Of a stretch of 64,000 bases of DNA, positions 17,517-25,730 are shown in pieces. Each line of letters opens with the position of its first letter. Within the stretch, counting starts at the first letter, position 1. The DNA lies in assembly GCA_024236175.1 (NCBI GenBank), contig JACKKY010000004.1:570501-634500 (forward strand), read 5' to 3'. The notes under the pieces are model-generated. The model was given only the letters and a program-made list of their open reading frames with translations. It did no database searches and had not been told where the DNA came from. The stretch comes from Novosphingobium sp. GTDB lineage: Bacteria; Pseudomonadota; Alphaproteobacteria; Sphingomonadales; Sphingomonadaceae. A program made the translations under genes and the position numbers.

Positions 17517-18746
17517 ATGACCATTCGTATTTCCTTTATCATTCCGGTTCTCGACGGAGCCGAATTCCCCGATCAATCGCTCAATGCGATTCTCTCTCAA
17601 TCAAGCGAAGATGACGAGGTCATCGTAGTTGGTGTCGGGGCGGATGGCGCCAAAGCCGACATCCCGGGCGATCCCGCGCCGAATGTGCGTTGCATTCGGC
17701 CCGAACGTCCGGGCAGGTCGGCCGCCCTGAATCACGCGATCGAGGCGACCGGCGGCGAATTTGTCTGGATCTGCCATTCAACCGACATCCTGCTCCCTGG
17801 CGCCGTTGATGCCCTGTTGGCTGCGTTCGACGACCCGGAAGTCGACTTTGCCTTCGGAAGACATTGCCCCTTTGACGTAAGCGACTCGGGCGAGCACGGG
17901 ATGCTGCCTTTCGATTGGCCGGACCTCAGTCGTGGATCGGTTGCCCGCCACCTGATGGAAGACTTTTTCATTATGCAGAGCGCAGCGCTTGTACGACGGC
18001 GATCCTATCAACGGGTCGGCCCGTTCGACAGCAGCGTGCGGCAACTCTCGGACTACGAGATGTTCGTTCGGCTGGCGCTCGCCGGCTTGCCGCGCTTCGT
18101 GGATCAGGAGATCTTCGTGAAGCGAAAGCAAGATGGCAAAGCTGGATCCGCGAATTCGGCGCAGGCGGGCGAGATCTCGACAAATATTCCACACCAACTG
18201 GACGAGCGGATCTTCAGGCGCTTGCACTCGTTGGTGCCGCTCAGCATCTTCGAGGCCATGTTCCGTTCTCGCAACGGCAGGCTCGCTGACCGCGCAGCCC
18301 TGCTGCAACGCGCATGCGTCAGCGCGCGGCACGCGCTTTGGGACCTTGCGATCGAAGACATCCGGGCGGCGTCTGCAATCCTGCCGGACACTCCGCTCGA
18401 TCCTTGCGAATACGAAATCTGCACCCGGATGCTATCCGGGAGACTCGATTTTGCCGAAGCCGATCGGACCGGAGTGATCGGGAAACTGGCACTGGTCTAT
18501 TCCATCGGCGGCCTGCAGCGCGAGGTTGTCAGCGCCATTCTGCACGGCATGTTGCGACATCTTCGTATTTGCCAAGCCGATAGGGAACGCGAAATCGACA
18601 ATCTGATTGCAAGGATCACCGGCGCTACCGGTTCATTAGGGTCATTGCACAATCACCTGTCCAGGAAGTTTCGGCGTCCCGCGCTAATCGAAGAACGCCG
18701 AGAACCCTCAGCATTTGTCGCGCTAAATCCGATCAGTTGTGCTTGA
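17517..18746 (+). CDS. Family 2 glycosyltransferase
   Basis: The product is 409 residues from ATG 17517; an upstream ATG at 17451 adds 22 atypical residues. The N terminus ISFIIPVLDGAEF and QSSEDDEVIVVGVG match the GT2 nucleotide-binding fold. PGRSAALNHAIEATGGEFVWICHSTD places the metal-binding acidic motif (here HSTD instead of the usual DxD). The C-terminal half (residues ~230-409) is helical and unassigned. It is cytoplasmic or membrane-associated and probably adds a sugar to a surface polymer. The HSTD replacement makes the donor preference, or even activity, uncertain. Confidence 0.75.
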   Translation: MTIRISFIIPVLDGAEFPDQSLNAILSQSSEDDEVIVVGVGADGAKADIPGDPAPNVRCIRPERPGRSAALNHAIEATGGEFVWICHSTDILLPGAVDALLAAFDDPEVDFAFGRHCPFDVSDSGEHGMLPFDWPDLSRGSVARHLMEDFFIMQSAALVRRRSYQRVGPFDSSVRQLSDYEMFVRLALAGLPRFVDQEIFVKRKQDGKAGSANSAQAGEISTNIPHQLDERIFRRLHSLVPLSIFEAMFRSRNGRLADRAALLQRACVSARHALWDLAIEDIRAASAILPDTPLDPCEYEICTRMLSGRLDFAEADRTGVIGKLALVYSIGGLQREVVSAILHGMLRHLRICQADREREIDNLIARITGATGSLGSLHNHLSRKFRRPALIEERREPSAFVALNPISCA

Positions 18747-19075
18747 GAGCCAGCGAGTTGGCGATCATGGGCTATAAGCTTTCCAAAGCTGGCCTTCGCC
18801 ATATCATTCAATGGAATAGCGATTGGGAAGGTGGTGCCTCCGGAAGGGAGCCGACCGACGCACTCCGCTTCAGTCCGGCTTGAACCAGCCGGCAAAGCGG
18901 TGATCACCCTATTGGCCTAGGAAACACTTTCCTAACTCTGGCCGCTTTCGGCGACAGGAAACCGTCTCTCGACCTGCCGTCCACGCAGATACCGTGCGCG
19001 ACCCCCGCGGAACCTCAGGCAGTATTTGTGGAGAGGCAGAAAACTTTCCCAAGCCCCTGAAAACTGGGAATTATA
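18747..19075. other. Intergenic region before tRNA-Lys
   Basis: About 330 bases with no supported gene. A frame on the minus strand (18653-18907) overlaps the GT2 gene and has no recognisable features. I see no clear terminator or repeat. Confidence 0.4.
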
Positions 19076-19151
19076 TGGTGAGCCCTGCTGGGCTCGAACC
19101 AGCGACCTACTGATTAAAAGTCAGTTGCTCTACCAACTGAGCTAAGGGCCC
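19076..19151 (-). tRNA. tRNA-Lys (anticodon TTT)
   Basis: On the minus strand the sequence folds as a complete 76-base tRNA with encoded CCA. The acceptor GGGCCCT pairs with AGGGCTC, the D arm is AGCTCAGTTGGTAGAGC, the anticodon stem-loop ACTGA-CTTTTAA-TCAGT gives TTT, and the T arm contains GGTTCGAGCC. No integrase gene or repeated tRNA end is seen nearby, so it does not mark an island here. Confidence 0.97.
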
Positions 19152-19178
19152 GGAAGACATCTGGTGTCTACGCCGGGG

Positions 19179-19679
19179 TCACCTAGGGGTCGGACGGGGC
19201 CGGGTCAAGCGGGCGAATATGTGCCGTAGTGTTAAATTCGTAACAGGGTCGCGCCAATCGCCAGCAATCGCAGCAGAGGGACGGAGCACGAAATCCCTGG
19301 ATCGGAAATCCGCGTGCGGGACAATGAGGTCGGTAGAGGCCCAGGCTCCGCCCTCCCAAAGGACGATGTCGAGGTCGAGCACTCGCGCCCTCCAGCGCTG
19401 TCCGCGCCGCCTGGGGCCAAAATCCCGTTCGACCTTGCCGAGGCGGTCCATCAGTTCGTCCGGCTTCAGCTTGGTCTTCACCACCACCGCGCCATTGGCA
19501 TAGCGGCGCAAGGACGGCCCCAGGGGCGCGGTCATGACGACCGGGGCCACTGCCTTCACCTTGACGCCGTCTGCGTCGAGCCGCTTGCACGCAGCCGCAA
19601 GCACGTCGCGCGGCCGGCCGTGGCGCGCATGCCGGACGTTGGAGCCCATGGCGATGAGGTAACGCTGCTTCTTTGCCAT
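19179..19679 (-). CDS. folK: 2-amino-4-hydroxy-6-hydroxymethyldihydropteridine pyrophosphokinase
   Basis: The product is 166 residues from ATG 19679. It transfers pyrophosphate from ATP to the pterin in folate synthesis. YLIAMGSNVRHARHG is the substrate-binding start, DFGPRRRGQRWRARVLDLDIVLW holds the FolK signature with the two Mg-binding Asp residues, and LIVPHADFRSRDFVLRP closes the active site. It starts two bases after the amidohydrolase stop and is probably cotranscribed with it. Confidence 0.92.
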   Translation of the reverse strand: MAKKQRYLIAMGSNVRHARHGRPRDVLAAACKRLDADGVKVKAVAPVVMTAPLGPSLRRYANGAVVVKTKLKPDELMDRLGKVERDFGPRRRGQRWRARVLDLDIVLWEGGAWASTDLIVPHADFRSRDFVLRPSAAIAGDWRDPVTNLTLRHIFARLTRPRPTPR

Positions 19680-19681
19680 CG

Positions 19682-20533
19682 TCAGATATCCTCGCAAATC
19701 CGGCCGTAGAGCTGCGGCCGGCGATCGCGAAAGAACCCCATGCCGGCGCGGTGCCTGGCGGCACTGGCAAGATCGAGCCGGGCGACGAGAACGCCGCTTT
19801 CCTCCGCGCCGAATTCGCTCAGGACATCGCCCCATTCATCGGTGATGAAACTGTGGCCGTAGAAGCGTTGCCCGTCTTCCTCCCCGATCCGGTTGGATGC
19901 AATCACCGGCATGCAGTTCGAGACGGCGTGCCCCTGCATCGCCCGGCGCCACATGCGGCTCGTATCGAGATCGGCGTCATAGGGCTCGGAGCCGATCGCT
20001 GTCGGATAAAAGAGCAGCTCGGCTCCCATCAGCGCCATCACCCGCGCGCATTCGGGATACCACTGGTCCCAGCAGATGCCGACGCCGATACGCGTGCCGC
20101 AAACGTCCCACACCTTGAAGCCGTCATTGCCGGGCCGGAAATAGAATTTCTCCTCGTAGCCCGGCCCGTCGGGAATATGGCTCTTGCGATAGGTCCCGAG
20201 AATCTCGCCAGTCTGATCGATCATGGCGAGCGTGTTGTAGTAGTGATGCCCGTCGCGTTCGAAGAAGCTGGTCGGGACCGCGACTTTCAGCCGGGCCGCC
20301 AGCGCCTGCATGGCGGCAACCGCCGGATGATCACCGAGCGGCCGCGCCAGCGCGAACAGCGCTTCGTCCTCGACCTTGCAGAAATAGGGTCCGGAAAAAA
20401 GCTCCGGCGGCAGGACGATCTGCGCGCCCTGCCCTGCCGCCTGCTCTACGAGCGTGGAAACCGCGGCGATGTTTTCCGCCTCGTTTGAGGAATTCAGAGC
20501 AAGCTGCAGGGCAGCGACCGTGATCTCAGCCAT
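19682..20533 (-). CDS. aguB: N-carbamoylputrescine amidase (carbon-nitrogen hydrolase family)
   Basis: The 283-residue nitrilase-fold enzyme has the catalytic triad in IVLPPELFSGPYF (Glu), YRKSHIPDGPGY (Lys) and GVGICWDQWYPECARVMAL (Cys). The CWDQWYPE and PDGPGYEEKFYF segments are typical of the plant/bacterial N-carbamoylputrescine amidases that convert N-carbamoylputrescine to putrescine. No agmatine deiminase gene is in the window, so the pathway partner is elsewhere or absent. It sits directly upstream of folK. Confidence 0.88.
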   Translation of the reverse strand: MAEITVAALQLALNSSNEAENIAAVSTLVEQAAGQGAQIVLPPELFSGPYFCKVEDEALFALARPLGDHPAVAAMQALAARLKVAVPTSFFERDGHHYYNTLAMIDQTGEILGTYRKSHIPDGPGYEEKFYFRPGNDGFKVWDVCGTRIGVGICWDQWYPECARVMALMGAELLFYPTAIGSEPYDADLDTSRMWRRAMQGHAVSNCMPVIASNRIGEEDGQRFYGHSFITDEWGDVLSEFGAEESGVLVARLDLASAARHRAGMGFFRDRRPQLYGRICEDI

Positions 20534-20545
20534 TGGCAGCCATTA

Positions 20546-21373
20546 TCAGGGCCGCTTGCGGAACAGAAGCGTCATGCGGTCGCTTTCGCCGATGGACTTC
20601 AGGTCTTCGCGTCCGGTGCGCATCACCGGCGGGAGCTCCCAGACGCCGGCGGGATGGTCCGCACTGTCGCGTTCGTTGGCGTTGATCTCGCTGGTGCCCA
20701 CAAGGTCGAACCCATGCGCCTCGACCAGTCCGATCACATCCTGCTGGCGCAGATACCCCTTGTTTCCGTCAAGATAGGCTCCTGGGGCCCAGGGTTTGGC
20801 ACGATGCTGGACGATGCCGAGCATGCCGTCGTCCTTCAGCAGGTCGCGCAGCTTGCCGAGTTCGGAATACAACAGGCCGTTGCGCAGCAGATTGTGCATC
20901 TCGCGGAAGATAAGCACCCGGTCCACGGTGCCGTTCATGTCTTCGCCCAACTCGTTCGCATTGTATGCCTCGTAGGGGGCACCTTCGAGATTCCACTTCG
21001 CGGCCATGCCGGGAAACTTTGCGCCCAGGCCGCCGAAATAGGCGGCCAGTCGCTCGCTCATCCCCGGCGAGATTTCGGGGTTGAGGCCGATATATCGCCC
21101 CTCCTCGCCGAGGTAGGGGACCAGCACGCGGGTGTACCACCCGCCAGACGGCATGTAGTCGACCACCGTCATGCCCGGCTTCACCCGGAAGAAGGCAAGC
21201 GTCTCGGCGGGATGGCGATACTGGTCGCGGGCGCGGTCGCCGTCACGCCGCTGATGCGCAAGGACCGAATCGATGGCCTGAGTGGCTTCCTGGGTTCCGC
21301 TCGCCATGTGATGATCGGCATGGGCCGGGGCCGCGAGCGCCATGGCGGCGATGAGTGGAATGATCTTGCGCAT
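20546..21373 (-). CDS. Exported protein with a SAM-methyltransferase-like fold
   Basis: The product is 275 residues from ATG 21373, behind GGGAGA. Residues 1-19 (RKIIPLIAAMALAAPAHA) form a Sec signal peptide, so the mature protein is periplasmic. VKPGMTVVDYMPSGGWYTRVL resembles methyltransferase motif I, with YMPSGG in place of the usual GxGxG. VDRVLIFREMHNLL and LKDDGMLGIVQHRAK follow. Such proteins are usually annotated as methyltransferases, but the altered SAM loop and export make catalysis with SAM doubtful. It is divergent from msrA. Confidence 0.75.
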   Translation of the reverse strand: MRKIIPLIAAMALAAPAHADHHMASGTQEATQAIDSVLAHQRRDGDRARDQYRHPAETLAFFRVKPGMTVVDYMPSGGWYTRVLVPYLGEEGRYIGLNPEISPGMSERLAAYFGGLGAKFPGMAAKWNLEGAPYEAYNANELGEDMNGTVDRVLIFREMHNLLRNGLLYSELGKLRDLLKDDGMLGIVQHRAKPWAPGAYLDGNKGYLRQQDVIGLVEAHGFDLVGTSEINANERDSADHPAGVWELPPVMRTGREDLKSIGESDRMTLLFRKRP

Positions 21374-21446
21374 GGTCGGTTCTCCCTTGGGGCGATGACA
21401 AGTTGGCCTACACGCCCTATTTCCGGAGGGAAGGAGTATCGGACAG

Positions 21447-21980
21447 ATGGATGACAAGGCAACGGCAATCGTAGCGGGCGGCTGCTTCTGGTGCACCGAG
21501 GCGGTGTTCCGCGACGTGATCGGCGTGAGCGAAGTTGAGAGCGGCTATATCGGCGGCGCAGTACCGAACCCGACCTACCATGCCGTGTGCAGCGGAACGA
21601 CCGGCCACGCAGAAGCCATACGGGTATCCTACGATCCGTCCGTCATCTCCCATGCCGAGATCCTCGACATCTTCATGGCGACGCACGATCCGACCCAGCT
21701 CAACCGGCAGGGAAACGACATCGGCACGCAGTACCGATCGGCGATATTCCCGCTCGACGAGGAACAGCGCGCCGAGGCCGAAGCGGCGATCGCACGGGCC
21801 AACGAAGAGCATGGCGGACGCGTCGTGACGACCATCGAGGGCCCGGCGGAGTGGTATCCGGCGGAGGATTACCATCAGGAATACTGGGAAGGCGAAGGCC
21901 AGCGAAATCCCTATTGCCTCGCAGTCATCCCGCCCAAGCTGCAGAAGCTGCGAAAAAGCTTCGCACAAAAGGTGAAGTGA
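21447..21980 (+). CDS. msrA: Peptide methionine-S-sulfoxide reductase
   Basis: The 177-residue cytoplasmic enzyme reduces the S form of methionine sulfoxide in proteins. The active site GGCFWCTEAVF (Cys13) lies at the N terminus, and ESGYIGG, GHAEAIRVSYDP, HDPTQLNRQGNDIGTQYRS and AEDYHQEYWE are all diagnostic. Length is normal. It has its own promoter region, divergent from the exported methyltransferase-like gene. Confidence 0.95.
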   Translation: MDDKATAIVAGGCFWCTEAVFRDVIGVSEVESGYIGGAVPNPTYHAVCSGTTGHAEAIRVSYDPSVISHAEILDIFMATHDPTQLNRQGNDIGTQYRSAIFPLDEEQRAEAEAAIARANEEHGGRVVTTIEGPAEWYPAEDYHQEYWEGEGQRNPYCLAVIPPKLQKLRKSFAQKVK

Positions 21981-22014
21981 ACTTCAGGTTTTTCGATTAA
22001 TCGCCGTTCGCCAA

Positions 22015-23250
22015 TCAGTTAATTGGTAAAGCTGCGATAAAGAATCCGTCCAGCCCACCCGCTTCTGCGAGCATGCCCGGATCGGTGCGAAGCCAGCCTT
22101 CCCCGGCCGCAGCCAGCCCTTCGGGAAGCAAGGCGGGGTCAATCGGGGCACACGATCGCCCGAGCGAGGAGATCCGGTCCTCGCCCTCCTGCCGCTCCAG
22201 CGAACACACGGCATAAACCAGCCGCCCGCCGAGCTTCACCCAGCCCGTCGCCTGGTCGAGCAGGCGGGCCTGCAGTTCCGCCATCTCCTCGATCTGACGC
22301 GGCCCGATGCGATGCAGCACGTCGGGATGGCGGCGGCAGGTGCCGGTGGCCGTGCAGGGGGCATCGAGCAGGACCGCGTCGAAGGCCTCGTCGGGCTGCC
22401 ACTTCAGCGCATCGGCGACGACCACTTCCGCGTCCAGACCGGTGCGGGCCAAATTCTCCCGCAGGCGATCGAGCCGCGTGGCGCTGATGTCGAGCGCCGT
22501 TACCTGCCAGCCGGCAGCGGCGAGCTGCAGCGTCTTGCCTCCCGGCGCGGCGCACAGGTCCAGTACGCGGCGACCCTGCCCTTCACCCAGTAGCCGCGCA
22601 GGCAGGCCGGCGGCCAGGTCCTGCACCCACCACGCTCCTTCATCATAGCCCGGCAGCTTTTCGACCGCCGTGCCGCGCGACAGGCGAACATGGCCGGCGA
22701 CCAGCGACGTCCCGCCCAGCCGCGCCGCCCATTGGTCGGTCTCGCCGGAATCGCGCAGGGTGAGGTCGAGCGGCGGCGGATAGGCCAGCGCGGCGGCGAT
22801 CGGCCCGGCCCGCTCTCCCCAGCGCGCGGCAACTGCCGGTGGCAGTGTGGGAGCGGCGGGCAGGCTAGCCTTGCGCTTGACCAGCGCCGAGAACACGCCA
22901 TGAGCCAGGCGTCTCGGCCCGCCCGAAAGCAGCGGCAGCCCGGTTGCGATGACGGCATGCGGCGGCGTTTCCAGCCGCAGCCATTGCGCCAGCATCAGGC
23001 GAAGCACGGCGCGCGGCTTGGCGTCGTCCGGCAGGCGCTGCCGCGTGGTGCTGTCGATGAGCGAATCGAGATCGACGAGCCAGCGGAAGGTCTCGGATGC
23101 GATGGCCCGGGCGAGCGCGCGATCCGCATCGCCCTTCACCGGCTTGAGCGCTGCGGGGGCTGCACGATCCAGCGTTTCGCCACGCCGCAACACGGCATCG
23201 CACATCCGGAGCGCGGCACGGCGGGCAGGAAGACCGGGAACCTCATTCAT
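22015..23250 (-). CDS. rsmB: RsmB/NOP-family rRNA cytosine-C5 methyltransferase
   Basis: The 411-residue protein has an N-terminal NusB-like helical domain (ALRMCDAVLRRGETL, ASETFRWLVDLDSLI) and a C-terminal SAM-dependent domain. VLDLCAAPGGKTLQLAAAG is motif I. LLDAPCTATGTCRRHPDV holds one catalytic Cys and YAVCSLERQEGE the second. The likely role is methylation of 16S rRNA at C967, although paralogues with other targets exist in this group. It is divergent from the DUF1674 gene. Confidence 0.88.
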   Translation of the reverse strand: MNEVPGLPARRAALRMCDAVLRRGETLDRAAPAALKPVKGDADRALARAIASETFRWLVDLDSLIDSTTRQRLPDDAKPRAVLRLMLAQWLRLETPPHAVIATGLPLLSGGPRRLAHGVFSALVKRKASLPAAPTLPPAVAARWGERAGPIAAALAYPPPLDLTLRDSGETDQWAARLGGTSLVAGHVRLSRGTAVEKLPGYDEGAWWVQDLAAGLPARLLGEGQGRRVLDLCAAPGGKTLQLAAAGWQVTALDISATRLDRLRENLARTGLDAEVVVADALKWQPDEAFDAVLLDAPCTATGTCRRHPDVLHRIGPRQIEEMAELQARLLDQATGWVKLGGRLVYAVCSLERQEGEDRISSLGRSCAPIDPALLPEGLAAAGEGWLRTDPGMLAEAGGLDGFFIAALPIN

Positions 23251-23274
23251 CGCCGCCGCCCTCTAAAGCATTGT

Positions 23275-23301
23275 GCGGAAAAGTGGGAACCGGTTTTCCG
23301 C
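23275..23301. repeat. Hairpin of a dispersed alphaproteobacterial repeat type
   Basis: GCGGAAAA (23275-23282) is mirrored by TTTTCCGC (23294-23301) around GTGGGAACCGG. Very similar AACCGGTTTTCC-type palindromes are scattered between genes in many alphaproteobacteria. It lies in the divergent promoter gap between rsmB and the DUF1674 gene. Confidence 0.5.
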
Positions 23302-23366
23302 AACATGCGATGCGGCCGAAAACAGGTCCGATTGCATTGCGGCACCAGCCGCCCCACATTGGCCGC

Positions 23367-23537
23367 ATGACCAAGCGAGCGAACAAGCGCCCGGAAGACT
23401 TCAGGAAGCCCGAACACTGGAGCGACGCACCGGCACCCGAGCCGGAAGCCGCGAAGGACGGAGAGCACGATCCAGACGGCCTGTCCCCCACCCGCTATGG
23501 CGACTGGGTCCGCAAGGGCATCGCCGTCGATTTCTGA
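23367..23537 (+). CDS. DUF1674 / SdhAF4-like succinate dehydrogenase assembly factor
   Basis: The 56-residue protein starts at ATG 23367. It ends DGLSPTRYGDWVRKGIAVDF, the signature of DUF1674, related to mitochondrial Sdh8/SDHAF4, which protects flavinated SdhA before complex II assembly. The rest is charged and probably disordered, as is normal for the family. No sdh genes are in the window. Confidence 0.85.
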   Translation: MTKRANKRPEDFRKPEHWSDAPAPEPEAAKDGEHDPDGLSPTRYGDWVRKGIAVDF

Positions 23538-23564
23538 TCCCCCTCCCGCTTACGGGAACGAGAC

Positions 23565-24062
23565 TCACGGCAGGATGTCGATCGACGTCCCGTCCGGGAC
23601 ATGCTCCCACAGCAAATCCATTTCCCGGTTGGCGACGGCGATGCAGCCGTCCGTCCAGTCCCCGGGGATGCGCCCGAGAGCAAGCCCGTTCGGCTGGCCG
23701 TGAATGAATATCTGCCCGCCCGGGCTGCGCCCGTGCATCCGGGCATAGGCCGCGTCGTCCTCGCTCGGGTAGGAGATGTGCAGCGAGAGGTAATAGGAAC
23801 TCTGGGGGTTCCCGTAATCGATTTCGTAGCGTCCTTCGGGTGTGCGCTCGTCGCCCTGGAAGCGCTTCGGGCCAAGCGGCTGGTCGCCCATCTGGATGCC
23901 CTCGATCATGTGCACGGCCTGCCCCTGCGAATACAGGGTAATGGTGCGCGCGGTCTTCAACACCACGACGTGGTCGATCGGCGGCAGCTGCGGCGGTACG
24001 GCGGGCTGAGCCGCCCCTACCAGCGGGACCAGAGCCAGCGCGGCGAGGCGATGGCCGATCAC
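23565..24062 (-). CDS. L,D-transpeptidase (YkuD family)
   Basis: The 165-residue protein begins with a short signal peptide (RLAALALVPLVGAA). The YkuD domain contains TPEGRYEIDYGNPQSSYYLSL, IFIHGQPNGL and WTDGCIAVANREMDLLW, with the catalytic His and Cys in the usual order (TDGC instead of SHGC). It would act on peptidoglycan in the periplasm, forming 3-3 crosslinks or anchoring proteins. It starts four bases before the purA stop, so the two may be cotranscribed. Confidence 0.87.
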   Translation of the reverse strand: MIGHRLAALALVPLVGAAQPAVPPQLPPIDHVVVLKTARTITLYSQGQAVHMIEGIQMGDQPLGPKRFQGDERTPEGRYEIDYGNPQSSYYLSLHISYPSEDDAAYARMHGRSPGGQIFIHGQPNGLALGRIPGDWTDGCIAVANREMDLLWEHVPDGTSIDILP

Positions 24063-24066
24063 CGGG

Positions 24067-25356
24067 CTAGTCCGAGAAGGGATCCTGCACGAGGATGGTG
24101 TCCTCGCGCTCGGGACTGGTCGAAACCAGTGCGACCGGCGTTTCGATCAGCTCCTGCACGCGCTGGATATACTTGATCGCCTGGGCGGGAAGATCCGCCC
24201 AGCTGCGGGCGCCAGCGGTGGTCTCCGTCCAGCCTTCCATCTCCTCGTAAATCGGTTCGACGCCCGCCTGCCCCGCCGCATGCGACGGGAAATAGTCGAG
24301 CACCTTGCCGTCGAGGCGGTAGCCGGTGCAGATCTTCACCCTCTCGAAGCCGTCGAGCACATCGAGCTTGGTCAGCGCGATGCCGGTCACGCCCGAGATG
24401 GCGCAGCTCTGGCGCACCAGCACGGCATCGAACCACCCGCAGCGCCGCTTGCGCCCGGTGACGGTGCCGAATTCGTGCCCCCGTTCGCCAAGCCGCTGGC
24501 CGGTTTCGTCTTCCAGTTCGGTGGGGAACGGCCCGGCGCCGACCCGCGTCGTGTAGGCCTTGACGATGCCAAGCACGAAGCCGGTCGCGGAAGGACCAAG
24601 GCCGGATCCCGACGCCGCAGTGCCGCTGACGGTGTTGGACGAGGTGACGAAGGGATAGGTGCCGTGATCGACATCGAGCAGCACGCCCTGCGCGCCTTCG
24701 AAAAGGATGCGCGCGCCGGCCTTCTTCACCTTGTTGAGGCGGCTCCACACCGGCTCGGCATACTGCAGCACGAAAGGCGCGATCTCCCGCAGCTGGGCGA
24801 GCAGCGCGGCCCGGTCGATAGGCGGCTGGCCGAAGCCGGCGCGCAAGGCATCGTGATGGGCGCACAGCCGGTCAAGCTGCGGCTCCAGCGCCTCGAGATG
24901 GGCCAGGTCGCACACACGGATCGCCCGGCGCCCGACCTTGTCTTCGTAGGCAGGGCCGATACCGCGACCGGTGGTGCCGATCTTGCCGGAGCCGGCAGCG
25001 GCCTCACGCAAGCCGTCGAGCTCGCGGTGGATCGGCAGGATCAGCGGGCAGTTGTCGGCGATCGCGAAATTGTCGGAATTGATCGCGACGCCCTGGCCGG
25101 ACAGCTTCTCGACTTCTTCCTTCAGCGCCCACGGATCGAGCACCACGCCGTTGCCGATGATCGAAAGCGTACCGCGCACGATGCCCGAAGGCAGCAGGCT
25201 GAGCTTGTAGGTCTCGTTACCGACGACGAGCGTGTGACCGGCATTATGGCCGCCCTGGAACCGGACGACGGCATCGGCGCGGCTGGCGAGCCAATCGACG
25301 ATCTTACCCTTGCCTTCATCGCCCCACTGGGCACCGATCACCGTAACGTTAGCCAA
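24067..25356 (-). CDS. purA: Adenylosuccinate synthetase
   Basis: The 429-residue enzyme joins IMP and aspartate using GTP on the way to AMP. IGAQWGDEGKGKIVDWL (catalytic Asp and P-loop), FQGGHNAGHT, GTTGRGIGPAYEDK, VDHGTYPFVTSSNT and TKLDVLDGFERVKICTGY are all present. The start is TTG at 25356. In related genomes purA follows hisZ; here an arylsulfatase and two unknown genes lie between. Confidence 0.97.
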   Translation of the reverse strand: MANVTVIGAQWGDEGKGKIVDWLASRADAVVRFQGGHNAGHTLVVGNETYKLSLLPSGIVRGTLSIIGNGVVLDPWALKEEVEKLSGQGVAINSDNFAIADNCPLILPIHRELDGLREAAAGSGKIGTTGRGIGPAYEDKVGRRAIRVCDLAHLEALEPQLDRLCAHHDALRAGFGQPPIDRAALLAQLREIAPFVLQYAEPVWSRLNKVKKAGARILFEGAQGVLLDVDHGTYPFVTSSNTVSGTAASGSGLGPSATGFVLGIVKAYTTRVGAGPFPTELEDETGQRLGERGHEFGTVTGRKRRCGWFDAVLVRQSCAISGVTGIALTKLDVLDGFERVKICTGYRLDGKVLDYFPSHAAGQAGVEPIYEEMEGWTETTAGARSWADLPAQAIKYIQRVQELIETPVALVSTSPEREDTILVQDPFSD

Positions 25357-25730
25357 GGTTTACAGCCTTTCTCAGAACAAACCTGCGCGCCCTAGGGGAA
25401 GTGTCGGGCGAGGGCAACCAAAGGTGACAAAGGTGACACCCTGTCACCCGGGCCATAAGCCGAAAATCCGTTGTGCTTTAGCATCTTGTATCAAAAGGCG
25501 CAGGGTGACACTTGTCCAACGCAATTCACCCGATCGGCGCGACGTGCAGGCGATCGCTATTGTGGCAGACCGCGACGGTGTAGGAAATCCGGTCCGCCCG
25601 GCCGCCACTACGGCGCCATGTTTCATGCGGAAATGCCCGGCATCATGTAGCAAGCGCACCAATGCGTAGATGGTTGTCTATCTGCGCGGTGCTGTGTGTC
25701 ATCGTTTGCGTGGCATAGAGTGGTCAGGCG
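25357..25730. other. Intergenic region with repeated GGTGACA motifs
   Basis: About 370 bases upstream of purA with no supported gene. GGTGACA occurs at 25423, 25432 and 25504, and inverted as TGTCACC at 25442. The copies at 25432 and 25442 make a 7-base inverted repeat with a 3-base spacer. They lie 67-150 bases before purA and could be regulator sites or remnants of a repeat. A frame across this area (25444-25662, minus) has no recognisable features. Confidence 0.4.

Noticed and set aside
18653..18907. A minus-strand frame of 84 codons after the GT2 gene
   Set aside because: It overlaps the GT2 gene, has no ribosome site and no recognisable features.
19076..19151. tRNA-Lys as an integration site for a genomic island
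   Set aside because: No integrase gene and no repeated tRNA 3' end were found on either side.
25444..25662. A 72-codon minus-strand frame upstream of purA
   Set aside because: It crosses the GGTGACA repeats, has no clear ribosome site and no domain; non-coding is likelier.
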